Shown: in pieces, positions 1 through 12,036 of the stretch
Position numbering within the stretch: the stretch's first letter is position 1
Layout of the letters: every line of letters begins with the position of its first letter
From: Chromera velia
Lineage: Eukaryota; Sar; Chromeraceae
Assembly (NCBI GenBank): GCA_018398765.1
Contig: JAHBMJ010000898.1
Span: forward strand, 1 to 39,168
Length of the DNA: 39,168 bases
Reading direction: 5' to 3'
Translations under genes and position numbers: made by a program
Notes under the pieces: generated by a model
What the model was told of the DNA's origin: nothing
Seen by the model: only the letters and a program-made list of their open reading frames with translations
Database searches by the model: none

Positions 1-3000
1 CCCCCCATCCTCTTCTCCTTCATTCACTTGCCCATCCCCCCCTTCCTCTCTCTGCTCGTCGGATGAAAGATCAGAGGGAGGAAGATGAATGCGTGAATGC
101 GAAGAAGAAGTGGAAGAAGAATTGGAGGAAGAAGGAATGTGACGATACATGATGAAAGAAAACAAACCGGAAAGTTGAAAGACTCCTAGATTGGCATGCT
201 CAACGTCCTTCCAAGAAACAACCAATGCTTTCACCCAGCGGAATCGGACAGTGCACCACTCAAAAACCATACACTCTGACTGGGTGAGTCCGTAGGCAAA
301 AACACCAAACGAGCCTCGGGGACGTGCTGTCTTATTCTTTCTTTCCCCCCCCCAAACGATTGGGTCCCCCGGCATGAAGGATGCATCAGGAATCTCACCA
401 GTGACAGCAAAGATGGGAGAGGACCCCCGAGACGTGGCTGTTCGATTGTATGCATACTCAACACACAGAGGAAGAAAACAAAGCCATTTCAGTGGAAAAC
501 TAAATGTTGCAATCAGCGACTGAATTCCTTCCCTTAACGTTCTGTGCCATCTTTCACAGGGACCCCGAGAAGAATCAGGAGCAAAAGGGTCCACAACTGT
601 ACCTGCGGCATCGAGAACTTTACGCACAGGTCTTTTGGTCAGTCCTTTCTCCCCATTGCACCTGAAACGTTTCGGTGCCCCATACTGATAGATCCATTCA
701 TTCGTATGCGGAACAAGATCTTCCCCTCCCTTTGAACCCACCACACGACAAAGCACGAGACTTGTGTGGGCATCAATCTGAGAAAAACAAACCCAAGACG
801 AAAAAGAAAAGAGTTCGAATGCAGGATCGAGTTCGGACAAAAAGCAAAGATCCCCCCAGACCTCATCAAGGAACGAGCGGGGCCTCGGGGGGGAGTCGGC
901 GTCCCTGGTCCTCCATTTATGGTTGACCGCGTGAACCCGCTGACAGGAACCATACCAAGGGAGGGAAGCATTCAATCGAGACGTTGGAACAGAAAGAAAA
1001 GAAGTATTCTGTTGCTCTTTCCAAGTGTTGACCAATCTCTTCACACCGGCATGCCCATGACAGAAATGCTGAAAAAGGATTGAAAAACGAATAGAAGGAG
1101 GAACGAGAGTTGCATCACGCACAAACGGACCGAGTGGAGAGAGCTCATCAGCGGCACCCTGCACTCTGTTCATTCGGACGCGCTCGCTGCGCGGAGAGGA
1201 GACCTGACAACAAAGAAGAAAGAAGAAGGGAAAGTAAATAAAGAAAAGGAATGTATCGATGTATGGTATGCATTTGATGCGCCCTCAAGTGTATGTACCT
1301 GCCCCCATTTCCCCCAACACCCGTCGAGAGAGAGAACAGAAGTAATCACACGGAGGACATGACCATCTGCACCCAGAGACACCATTTACACCCTACTCAC
1401 CCCCTTTGTGATGAGAACGGTGGAGTACCTCCACGCAGCATTCTGGGGGGACTGCGTGAGGCGGACCCACATCACCTCCCCGGTGGTGGTCGGGAGAGCA
1501 GCTCTCCCCGAGAAACGATCGACATGGGGAGTTGAAGAAAGAACATCTGTCACTCCTGGATGGTCAGTCAAATTTCCCACAATGGGCACAACTACTGTCC
1601 CCCCGCTGAAGAGAGGAACTTCCAACAGAACTAGAGCTCTCTCAGTCGTGACTGTCCCCCCCCCCTCTCGCTTACCAAATGCCTCTGAGTATCGAGAGAT
1701 ATAAGGCCATCGTTTGATGATGTACGGCAACACCACCGACAAGGGAAGCAGAGTGAAGGTACACTCCGTGTCCATATAGAGGGGGACGACTGACTTTGGG
1801 ACAGGACGACAGACGGTTAGTGCAGGAGACGAGTCAGAAACCATACGGGCGTACTCATAACTCCCGTTAACTCCCTCTCCATTCTCGTAATCTGTCACGA
1901 TTGCTCCTGTGAATCTGCGGATAAAGTCTTCAAGACTTTCCTCTTGACCGGGCTGGCTGTTCTCACCTTCATTCTCCGTAGCCAATTTGGCTCTCTCTCT
2001 ACGCGGACCCTGTGATGCCTGCTGTCTGTCTCTGTTGTACGCCCCCCTCTGCAGTTCTTTTTCTACTTTCTGCAGGAAGGCCTGCGCGAGGGCATATGCC
2101 ATTTTGTCTACTGGGGGTGGCGGGGGGGTGTTCTGTCTCTACCCCCCCCCCCACTGCTGGAGGATGATCTTTCCTGCCCTCTCTGCCTATTTTCCTTTCC
2201 TTTCTTGTCACCTTTCTTCTTCGCCCACCTCTCATACTTCCCCATCACTCCCCTCAGTTGAGCCACTGTCTCTTCAGAAATATCAGGGAAATAGTGTTCT
2301 TCTGCGAGGGATTCAAGGGCACACACTGACTCTGCGAGGGCATCTTGAAGAAGTGTGCCTCCCCTCCCTTTTCTTTGAATCTTGAGTTGGAGACGGCAAG
2401 TGGAATCACAGATTCAACTTTGAATTCCTTGCTCTGCTTCCCATCTGACACCTTCAAGACCCCTCGGAGGACGGAAGGAACCCATTTTTTCCTATTGATG
2501 CCTTGGCTCTCCATGTCTGTCCTAGAATACAACTCGGAAAAGAAGGACTTCTGACGGATGAGTGAGGATTTGATGGGTGCTGAACGGTTGCCTTGTTCTG
2601 CTACTGCTTGGTTGCCCCGTAGAGGGGCGATTCTCTTCACTTCTTCTGGGACACAGCGCCAAAACAGAATCCCTGCCAACCTATCTCCAATATCCACCCC
2701 AAGTTTCTTCATCTCTGCGTACACAAGCGAGAAACACTCTAATGACTCTCGAAGAGACAGAGACGCGATGGAGAGGAAACGAAACATGAAGAAGAGGAAG
2801 CAAAAGAGAAGATGGATCATGGAGTCTTCATCCACCTGCAGATCTAGGTTCTTGATCGGCTCTGCGTACGTCGTCTTCGCCCAATCTCGAAGCTTCTTCT
2901 CATACTCGGCGTCTGTGTCAGCCCCCTTCTGGGGGACAGCATAACCGCTTTCACTCTGAATCGATTGGACAAGGGAAAGGATCGATTCGTCAGACTCAAG

Positions 3001-3159
3001 GCACATGATCATTAAAGAATCTCCGAGGAGTTGGAGACCTTTGATAGATGCAGTACTGCCCGCCCAGATGGAGACAGCTTCTCTATATTTCTGAGGGGTA
3101 GAGAATTCCGAACGGGCCGGAGGATGGTCAGATGACCACTGAATTTTCTCTTTGGACAT
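1..3159 (-). CDS. Ty1/copia-type retroelement: Gag, protease, integrase (partial)
   Basis: Read on the minus strand from the ATG at 3159. The first ORF (3159-2254) is Gag-like, with a helical stretch near 2700 (YAEMKKLGVDIGDRLAGIL) typical of retrotransposon Gag. After a frame change near 2400 comes a Lys/Ser/Gly-rich tail, then a G-homopolymer tract near 2140 where the frame changes again. The next ORF (about 2140-1401) holds a retropepsin-like segment (PLYMDTECTFTLLP, with DTE where DTG or DSG is usual). The integrase follows at 1203-1: an HxH segment (FCHGHAGVKRL), a first Asp in WGDLCF, a Glu in the motif CERWHRTLREG, and the end motif EYAYNRTATSRGSSP. The second catalytic Asp is not obvious (RCNGEKG where SDNG or SDRG is usual). 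Protease directly before integrase is the Ty1/copia gene order, so reverse transcriptase and RNase H should lie beyond position 1. The frame changes suggest a decayed copy or homopolymer errors. Confidence 0.85.
1204..1400 (-). other. Probable intron between protease and integrase frames
   Basis: The protease frame reaches GTGAGT at 1400 in phase 0. The integrase frame begins after a pyrimidine-rich tract ending TTGTCAG at 1204, also in phase 0. The 197-nt segment is not a multiple of three, so splicing or a lesion is needed to join the frames. A later donor (GTACAT, near 1280) also works if the TAA just inside this segment is read as sense. Introns are unusual inside retroelement genes. Confidence 0.5.
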
Positions 3160-4813
3160 GACAACAGATCAAAACAGCAAATGAGGCTATTGACCGCAGA
3201 TAAGCAAAGTATAGGTCATACGGACGTATACTAGCTATGCCATCATCGAGCTCAGGATCACAGAGCACCTTAGCTTGGACAACATACTCATGTATAGAAA
3301 GTCTGTCAGTATAAAGGTCTGAACTGAAACCTCCTGATGTCGATTTATCGATCTCAATCACCGCCAAGATAAAATTGAAATAAAATGCATGCAGAAATAC
3401 AATGTGCATGCAGAAATACAATGCATGGAAACGCATGCACGCCGGCGCGGTGGCGCGGGCCGATGGCGGCGTCGCTCGCAGTGGCGGCGACAGACCCACA
3501 TGGCTCTACTATGTCACTGCTAGTACCACTGTTTAATATATATGATGGCTTATGTACAATTAATCTGTTACCTAGTGTGTTACAGTTGATATATGTTGAT
3601 ATGTCAAAGTTGTTTAAAAATATAATAGGACCTTGACACTATTATATCACTACAGCTAGTTTTAGTTATCATTCTAGCTTTGATATGAATGCAAGTACTT
3701 ATACCCTAAAGAATGTCTATGCAGTGGAATGTCCGGTGAAAAAGTCTAGTTATACCGCTATACTGGAGTAACCGGACATTTTGACTCATCTTTTTGAAAA
3801 GTCAGCTTACCATTAATTTTAAAAGAGTCTGGTAGGTGGATTTCGAAAAATATATGGAGTGACCAAGAGTGTGAAACTAAAAATTTATATACAAAGCAGG
3901 CTTTCAATACCTTTTTTTTTCTTAATTAGAAGAAATGTCCGGTTGTCAAAAATGGTAAGTACTAAAAAAAAGTCTAAGTACTAAAAAAAAAAATCAAGTG
4001 TACTTTTCGAAATGGTCAGTATTAAAACCACTTATCAAGGTATTAAAGTTATCACTTGCAGCCAATGTTTGTTTCACCGCTAACATGAAGCTCTAGATGA
4101 AGCTATAACGCTTATCAATCAATCAATCAATCAAAAAAAAAAAACTATACGACTAAATTGATTTGATTTTCATAAATTAAATTGTGCATGCATGGTGAAA
4201 AAACTCATGAAGAATTACTGTGCTACAGAAAAATACCATAACTGAAGAAACCAAGTTTTGTACGCACCGTGACTTGCTTTACTGATTTAGGCCCCAGATG
4301 CTCCCTTTTGCTAGCCTTTCTGTCGACAATCAATCAGGAAGCAGCTCTCCGACCCAGCTACCCCGCGAGAGACTCTTGAGGAAACCCACAATTAAGAAGT
4401 CCAGGCGTTTCAAAATGACGATGAAAATCCGTTCCTGTGAATTGAATGAATTGAGGCGGTTAAAGCCGGTGAGCCACCACCTAGGCTCTGGCCAACCACG
4501 GGGCATGACATGCAATGTTGGTTCATTAACCTAGCGCATTGATTCAATCACACAAGACAATTAACACGAAATCATGCCAATTTGCCTATACATTTCTCTA
4601 CCGCCCCCATACCCGCCAAAGGCTGGAACGACGATATAAGGGCGATCATCTCTCGAACTTTCCTTTCACACTCCCCCACTCCCAAATCCGGCCCCCCATT
4701 TGCACACGGTCACTTAGTCTGTGCCGCGCACTTACAGGAGCTTACTGCTCTCGTACGACAGACCGTGTGCACGTAGACCGACCTGTCCGAGATAAAGTAT
4801 TCACATGAAGATA
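3160..4813. other. AT-rich spacer with simple and inverted repeats
   Basis: I see no convincing gene. At 3387-3425 a short motif (GCATGCAGAAATACAATG) is repeated. A 10-bp inverted repeat (AATGTCCGGT / ACCGGACATT) lies at 3728-3737 and 3771-3780, and a third copy of the motif lies at 3934-3943. TCAA tetranucleotides repeat near 4115-4135. No long terminal repeat of the neighbouring copia element was recognised. Confidence 0.6.
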
Positions 4814-5823
4814 TCAAAATGTTCCCCGCTAGTCCCCTCCTCTCATGCGACGTATCGGAGACAGCTGAAAGTCTTTGAACAGAGCCGCCAGCTTCGCACT
4901 CGATACCGGTTTGTGAATGACCAAATCGGCGCCTGCCTCTATAAAGAGCTGCTCGCCCTCTGCACTCGTTTCACCTGCACATGCGGAAACATCCATCCAC
5001 CATCGTTCGAACGATCGCTGACATTCAGTTGCAGAATCAGTGCAAAATCCGGCCTTTGGGGACGCAAAGCGGAAAGTCTGTCATTGTCTTCTAAACTCAT
5101 CTCATATGTAAGCATAGCATAACGGAAGGAACACTGTGGAAACACACTCAAGCGGACGGTAGCGTGTTTGAATGGGTGCACGCTGTTTCTTTCTCTCTAC
5201 TTTAGTTGAGTGTCGGCATGGAATGATGGGATGAAAGGACGGGGAGGGAAACCAGACGGACAAAAAGGGTGAGTAAGTAGATTTTTTTATTCTTCTCCCT
5301 GTACGATTGTTCTTCCTAATTGATGACAAATCCTTTGATGCCACGGTTCTTCACGTCAGAAATAACTCAGCTCTGCACACCACTCAGCTCTGCAGTAGCT
5401 GCATGGCTGCCTGTTGACGGACCAGTGCAGCCAACAATTTTCGGCTTTTTCTCCCGAAGGCCCCGAAGAATTTCTTTCACGGCATCGGGGCCGTCCATTC
5501 TCTCCATGTTTCTGCGGCAGTCAGTCAACAGGCGGGCAGGCAGGGTTGGATCAATGCAGAGAGGTAGAGCCAGGACGTCTGCCGGCTATCCTTGCGTCAA
5601 AAAGAAGTAGAAAGGGAGCGCTCGCACGCAAGTGACATCAACTTCTACTTCTCTGCATGTCCTCCCTCCCTCCCTCCCTCCCTCCCGGATCTGAATGGAT
5701 GGATGCAGCTGCGTACGGAGGGCGGCCCGGTGAGTCGATGAGAGGGGGGTCGTCTGCTCCACTGCTGCTCAAGTTAGACCATTACTGACCTTCAATACGG
5801 TAATCAACTCAAAAAACGCACCA

Positions 5824-5918
<95 letters not shown>

Positions 5919-6561
5919 GAGAAGGAGAGAGAGAGAGAGGGAGAGAGAGAGAGAGGGAGAGAGAGAGAGAGAGAGCCGACCAACCTACCGATCGATGAGG
6001 ATGAGGTTGAACCTCTTTCCCTCCTCAAACATCTTCACAGCCTCGTCCCCGTCCGCAACTTCGACATGGGAGTAACCCAACCTGGACAGACAGAGGGAGG
6101 TGCCCCAACGACACATCTTGTCGTCGTCCACTACTGCAGTCACACTCATGCATTCAACCTCTTTGTCTGTTGGTGTTTCTCTTTAAGCCTCACTCCGGTG
6201 ATGATCATGTGATAAATGTGATAAATCTCAGTGGCTTGTGTCAGGAAGGTGACTGTCGGTATTCGCATGTCTTCGTGAAAGGGAGGTGAGACCGATCCAT
6301 GTCACGCCCTTGAGGAAAAGCAGGAGGGGGGGAACTGTTCCTCCTCCCTCCCTCTTCACACAAACAAAAAGAGCGCAAAAAAGGAAAGAAAGTCCCCCCA
6401 AACACACACGCACAGACGGAGGGGGAGGTGCATGCAGAATGAGAGAGAGGAAAAAGGAAGACCACATTTCGTACCAAGGGCCCAGCTCCCAATGCCGAAT
6501 GCAGCCTCTCTCTCTTTCTTTCCTTCGTTCGTCCACTCATTTTTTCTTCTTTCTTTCTTTC

Positions 6562-6593
<32 letters not shown>

Positions 6594-9500
6594 GTTCGTT
6601 CGTTCGTTCCTTCCTTCATTCAATTTTTCTTCTTTCTTTCTTTCTTTCTTTTTTTTCTTTTCTTCTCTTTTCTTTTCTTCTCTTTTCTTTTCTTCTCTTC
6701 TCTTCTCTTTTCTTTTCTTTTCTTCTCTTTTCTTTTCTTCTCTTTTCTTTTCTTCTCTTTTCTTTTCTTCTCTTTTCTTCTTTTCTCTTTTCTTCTCTTC
6801 TCTTTTTTCTTTTCTTTTCTTCTCTTTTCTTTTCTTTCTTTCTTTCTTTCTCTAGAAGCTGACTGACTCAGTACGTCTGCTTCGTGCTGGAGAGAGCCTG
6901 CAGAAGAACCACCGTGGTTTCCTTCTTCTGGCTGCACCTGAAGGGAGAAGGAGAGGGGAACGCAGGGCGAGAAAGAAAGAGATGAAACACAAACCAGCAC
7001 ACAGAAAGAAGTTCTGGAGTCTCTAAATGACGACGCAGTCCTTTTCCGTTTTTTCATACAGATTTTTCATTCATTCTCGGTTCTTCAGCCAGACTCAACT
7101 GGCCGCCGCTGGCATGTTCACAATTGAGCGGTTCCGATAAAAAAAGAAAGGCGATGAAGAAAAAGAGGTTTACACACACATCTGTCTGTTGATAAATCTG
7201 ACCAAGGAACATATTTCGAAAAGATGACCGAGGAAATTTCTGTTCCTTCTTTCTTTTCATTCTGTTCTTCTGGGCGTGCAAGAATGCGTGTGCATGTTTC
7301 GAACAAAGAAACCAACGGACCGAAACCAAAAATCACCCTCACACTGTGAAACAAGGAAGCACATGACTCTATCACACGCATTGCCACGTCTTCTCGAAGT
7401 GTCAGGCCAACCTTTTTCTCTGCAGAAATTTCGACCGTTTCGTTCTTCCCCTCTCTCCCGCTCTTCTCCTCTACTGCTTCCTCTGCCCCCATTTCCACTT
7501 CTCCCCCCGTCCGAACTTCATCTCCTTCCCCCTGCCTCTTCTCCCTCTCACCCCCCGACCCTGCAGGTACAGGCACAGACGACGGCTCCCCCTCTTCCTC
7601 GTCATCCCATGCGTCTCTATCGTCATCTTCCAGTCCGGGCAAAAGGGGGGAACAGAAACAGAAGGAAAACACGCTCCCACTCAGGTTGAAGCCCTTTGTC
7701 TGAATACCGGGAGACGAGTTGCTCTGCACACCGATTTCCCCACCTGCAGAAATGTATTTTTAATTAATATCATAATCATGAAAAGAAAATCTTCAATTCA
7801 GAGTTTCCTCTTTTCACCCTGTTGTCAACGGATTTTCCTCCTGAATGAATTCACACACCATCGACGGACAGATGCGTTCATGTGTTCCTTCCTTCCTTTT
7901 CTTTTTTCTCTCCCCCCTTCCTCGCTTCCTTTTTTCTCTTTTTCTTCCCCCTCCCTTTTTCCCCTGCTCGTTTTTCCCCTTTCTTCTTTCCTTTCGTCAA
8001 ATAAGAACAAGCCAAGCAAACAAAACGAACGCCTTGATAAATGTCTCACGCATGCAGACACCCCCTTCACTTTTATTCCTCAATACGGATTCAGGAATGA
8101 TTATGCGTCAAACAAAACAAAGTATATATTCGACTCGACTGACTCAGGTGCCCTTCCACGAGCCCCTTTGAAATGGCTAGACCCAGTCCGGTCCCCCCCC
8201 CCTTTTGTGTCTGCCCGGCTCGAATTTGACTGTACGGCTTGAACAGCCTCGACATTTCGTCCTTTGTCAGGCCACAACCCGTGTCCCTCACTTCAATCAT
8301 CACACGGACCCACGTGATGCCTCCCGAGTAGAACGGCTCTGCTGGTCTAAGCTCTTCTTCTCTCTTTTGACTCATTTGGACTGAGGGGGCACTCAGTTCC
8401 TCCACACCCTCAAGCTTGCTTTGAGACCGTGATCCTTCCAACACTCTGGAAGAGCTCGGGCTTTTTTTGTCTTCTCTCTCACGCACAGACTTGTCGCGTG
8501 ACGACTTGGGTGGCATATCTCCAGAGGCTGGCTGAATCCTCTCCATTCCCTCTTCTTCTCCTCTCACATCACCAGCTGGATGATCTGCTGAAGCTTGCAT
8601 GAAGTTCTCTCGGGATGCCAGCAAAGCTGCGATGCACGCTTCGGCATGCGCCTCCTGATGCGTATCCGAAGAGAACCATTTTTTGTTCCCAGCCGTCGAA
8701 GGAAGTTGCTTCCCTTGATCAAGGAACACGCCCACCCCATGGGAAGGTGACGTCGCGGCCCTGTTAGTCGGTGAGGTGATCACCGCACGAATCAAGGAGG
8801 CATCATCGGAAGGAACCAGCGCCGCGTTGGAAAAGGCAGGGGGGGGAGGTGTGTGAGGGGCACTACGGGTGTTAGAGGCACGACGGGTGCGGACGGGGCT
8901 GTGGGGTGGTGGGGCTGAAACGGAGGCAAGAGAAGATGTACGTCGACGAGGAGATCTTGACCTTCGTTTCTCCCCGTCTCTGTCTCCTCCACTGGATGGG
9001 CTTTTCGGCCCCCCCAACCTGAATCCTCCGACCAGGTTTTCCGCCAGAGACGTTTTTCTCTCCTCTTCCCTACTGCTGCTTCCTTTCCGACTTCCCCTTC
9101 GGCTTCGAAGAGGTGAACAGCAGGCTTCGAAAGAAATTACAAGAGAGACCTGCAAGCATACCATGTTCCCCTCACAGAGGGAAGACAACAATCTGTTGGA
9201 ACGATCAAAGGGAGAAATGCAAGAGGACACGACTGAAGCTTCATGAAAGACGCGACAGAAAAAGCGGAAGGACCAATCGAAAGTCAGTAAGAAGGAAGAC
9301 AGAGAGACCAGGAGAAAGTGAGACACACTCCCTGAGATGAAAGCCGGCGCCCTTCTTATAGACTCTCCCGAGTGTTACTCTTCCCCTGATCATTGCTCTA
9401 TCCCACGAACTCTGAGACCCTCAAGGAGTCAAGTCGATGAGCAAAGCCATGATGCATTCGATACGATCAGAAACCACGCCAGCCGCCCAAATCACAAGCA

Positions 9501-11929
9501 ACCCCTTTAATGCACTCAAACAAAACACGCTCCCCTGTTTGCTGGTTTCCTGGCTGGCTGACCTTTCCGCCCTTGGGTGTGAATTTCCTCGCGTTGCCTG
9601 TCAGGTTAGTCAGACACTGAAGCAAACGGAGCTCATCCATGACTAATGAAATGCCCGAAAAACAGCCCGACTCAAGTTTTGTGAAAGCACTTGCAGCAAA
9701 AACTCCCAAATCCCCCCCACCCGACAGCCCCCCGTGTCCCTCATGCACTGTGCTGCTGGAGGACCGGAGCAGAGTTGATAGATTCCGCAACGATGCAAAG
9801 GCCGGGCAGTCATTCAGGCTCGAGCCAAGTCTGATGGAAAGAACGAATTCGACCCCCGCGGCTTCAAATGCCTGAACCTCAGGACACAGGCACTTGCGGA
9901 GCCACACCAAAGGATCGACCTTCCTGAACTCGAACGAAAATCTTCCTGCAGAGACAGACAGACAGAGAGACGGATAGTGAGTATCGTTCTGTGAGCGTAT
10001 TTCGGTCGAATGACATTCAGGGAGGACGGCAGACCGGCAAGCAGGCATGTACAAGTCCTTTCTTTGTTACACAACACCAATGAGAGTGCCACAAAATAAA
10101 GCAAAACGCGAGCGACTCTTGGCGGAATTCAACGAAGGTCCTGGAGGGCCTTTCAGTTTCAAATCTCTCTCCGGATTTTTTCGTTTCTTGTTTTTTTCTA
10201 AAGAGACAAGACTATCAATTGACTACTCTCTCTTGTGGCTCGATCCCGTACACATTTTGGGGAGGCGTGTATTCATCACGTATGCATGCGTGCAGGAAGG
10301 AAATTGAGGACAAAAATGCACTCTCCCAATTTGATTCCTCCGTAAGCTGACAGGCGAAATGCGGGTTGCAGTGTGCAAAGATTGTTTGGTCGATATTTCT
10401 AACGCACATGCTGTATCAAAGCACGCAGTCAAAATTAAGCCACTGACCCACCAGCGCCGAGTCTTTCAAAGTTGAGAACGTCATTGCAGATGTGGGTCAT
10501 CTGACTGATCGCGTCCCTCAAAGCCTTCACGATGGGCAAAAGTTTGACCTGCACTGTTGGGGCAGGGACTTCATTTCCCTGCAAGCCAGGAGAGAGAGAA
10601 GAGGCAGCGACGACGTCTCCTCCCGAGAGAGGCGAAGGAGAACCGTCCATGAGTGCACTCGAAGGAGAGGAGAGAACTGAAGATCTGATGGACCTGTAAC
10701 GCCACACCGCGTCCTCCTCGAGAACTGCCAGTGCTTCGTCCGCAATCAGCCGCGCTCCTGAGGAGAAAAGAGGAAAGATGGGAAAGCGTTAGGGAAAGAG
10801 AAAAAAGGAGAAAAGCTGAGAGAGCCTGCATTGTGAGACCGGAAGACAGAAAAGGAAACACCAAGAAAGACAAGAGAAAAAGAAAGAGAAAGACAAAAAG
10901 AAAGAAATTGAAGCAAAGACGGGTCCACAAGAAGGACGTCCTCATCTTTTGGAGCTCAGAGGGTACAGCCAGTTGTTGTTTGTTAATTTTTCGCAGAAAA
11001 TGAATGGAACAAAGAATCGACAGGGGGATGAACAGAACCCCACATGCGCATCCACTGACAGAGACAAGACACGCTTCCCCTCTCTCACTGGCTGACGCAC
11101 GCACGCACGCACCTGAGAGAGGGTTTCGAAGTTCATGCATGATGTAGGAGAGAAACCCCCTCTTGGCGAGGGTGGCCTCTTCTTTCTCGATGATGGCCGT
11201 GCAGAGGTTGTCAATGTTCACAGTCTGGAGACGCCGCATGCCTGTGGGCACACACGCAGGCAGGCAGGCAGGCAGGCAGGTACGTTGGTCCGTTCATAAT
11301 AAATCAATCTTCGAATAAATGAATGAGTGCATGGATGAATGAGTACACAGACAGAATCGAAAGGGATTGATTCTTTTTGTTGTCTCTAGTGCGCTTTCTA
11401 TGACAACTTCTCATTTTCAACGCGACGAAGAGGAAGCGGCTTCTTCTGTTTTGTTTCATGACAGACTGGCTGATAGAAAGGATGGAAGGACGGATGGACT
11501 CCTGGAAGGAATAAAGGCAGACAGCGCGAAAGGACAGACTGACTGAACGAATGTGTGCAGGACTGAAAGAAAAGTGATTGAGTGAGAGGAAGAGGGAACA
11601 GAAGTGGGGGCCTCCCAAGAAAAACTGCCGAGAGACAAACAGGTAGAGAGACACAAGGACAGACAGACAGACACACAGACAGACAGACAGACAGACAGAC
11701 AGACTATATGTTTCTTCTTTTTCTCCCTCTTTTTCTTCAGGCAGACAGACAGACAGACTCACAGACAGAAAGACAGAGAGACAGACAGACTCACAGACAG
11801 ACAGACAGACTATATGTTTCTTCTTCTTCTCCCTCTTTTTCTTCGTGAAAGACAGACAGACAGACAGACAGACAGAGAGACAGACAGACAGACAGAGAGG
11901 CAGAGAGACAGACAGACAGACAGAGAGGC

Positions 11930-11962
<33 letters not shown>

Positions 11963-12005
11963 GGCAGGCAGACTATATGTTTCTTCTTCTTCTCCCTCCT
12001 TTTCT

Positions 12006-12036
<31 letters not shown>

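Larger units (their letters stand above)
4829..6166 (-). other. Receiver (REC) domain exons of the histidine kinase
   Basis: Three exons join in frame. 6166-5989 gives the acidic pocket (TAVVDDDKMCRWG) and ends in LILID, whose last Asp (codon 5993-5991) is the expected phosphoacceptor. 5511-5423 gives RNMERMDGPDAVKEIL and KIVGCTG. 4974-4829 gives EAGADLVIHKPVSSAKL with the conserved Lys-Pro. Spacing matches a normal receiver. The usual MPxMDG after the Asp is MERMDG here, so the conserved Pro is replaced by Glu. All key residues (acidic pair, Asp, Thr-type switch position, Lys) are present, so it is likely functional. Confidence 0.93.

Noticed and set aside
6286-6866. Phe/Leu/Ser-rich ORFs of 140-190 residues
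   Set aside because: Translations of the TTTC/TTTTC microsatellite; no coding signal outside the repeat.
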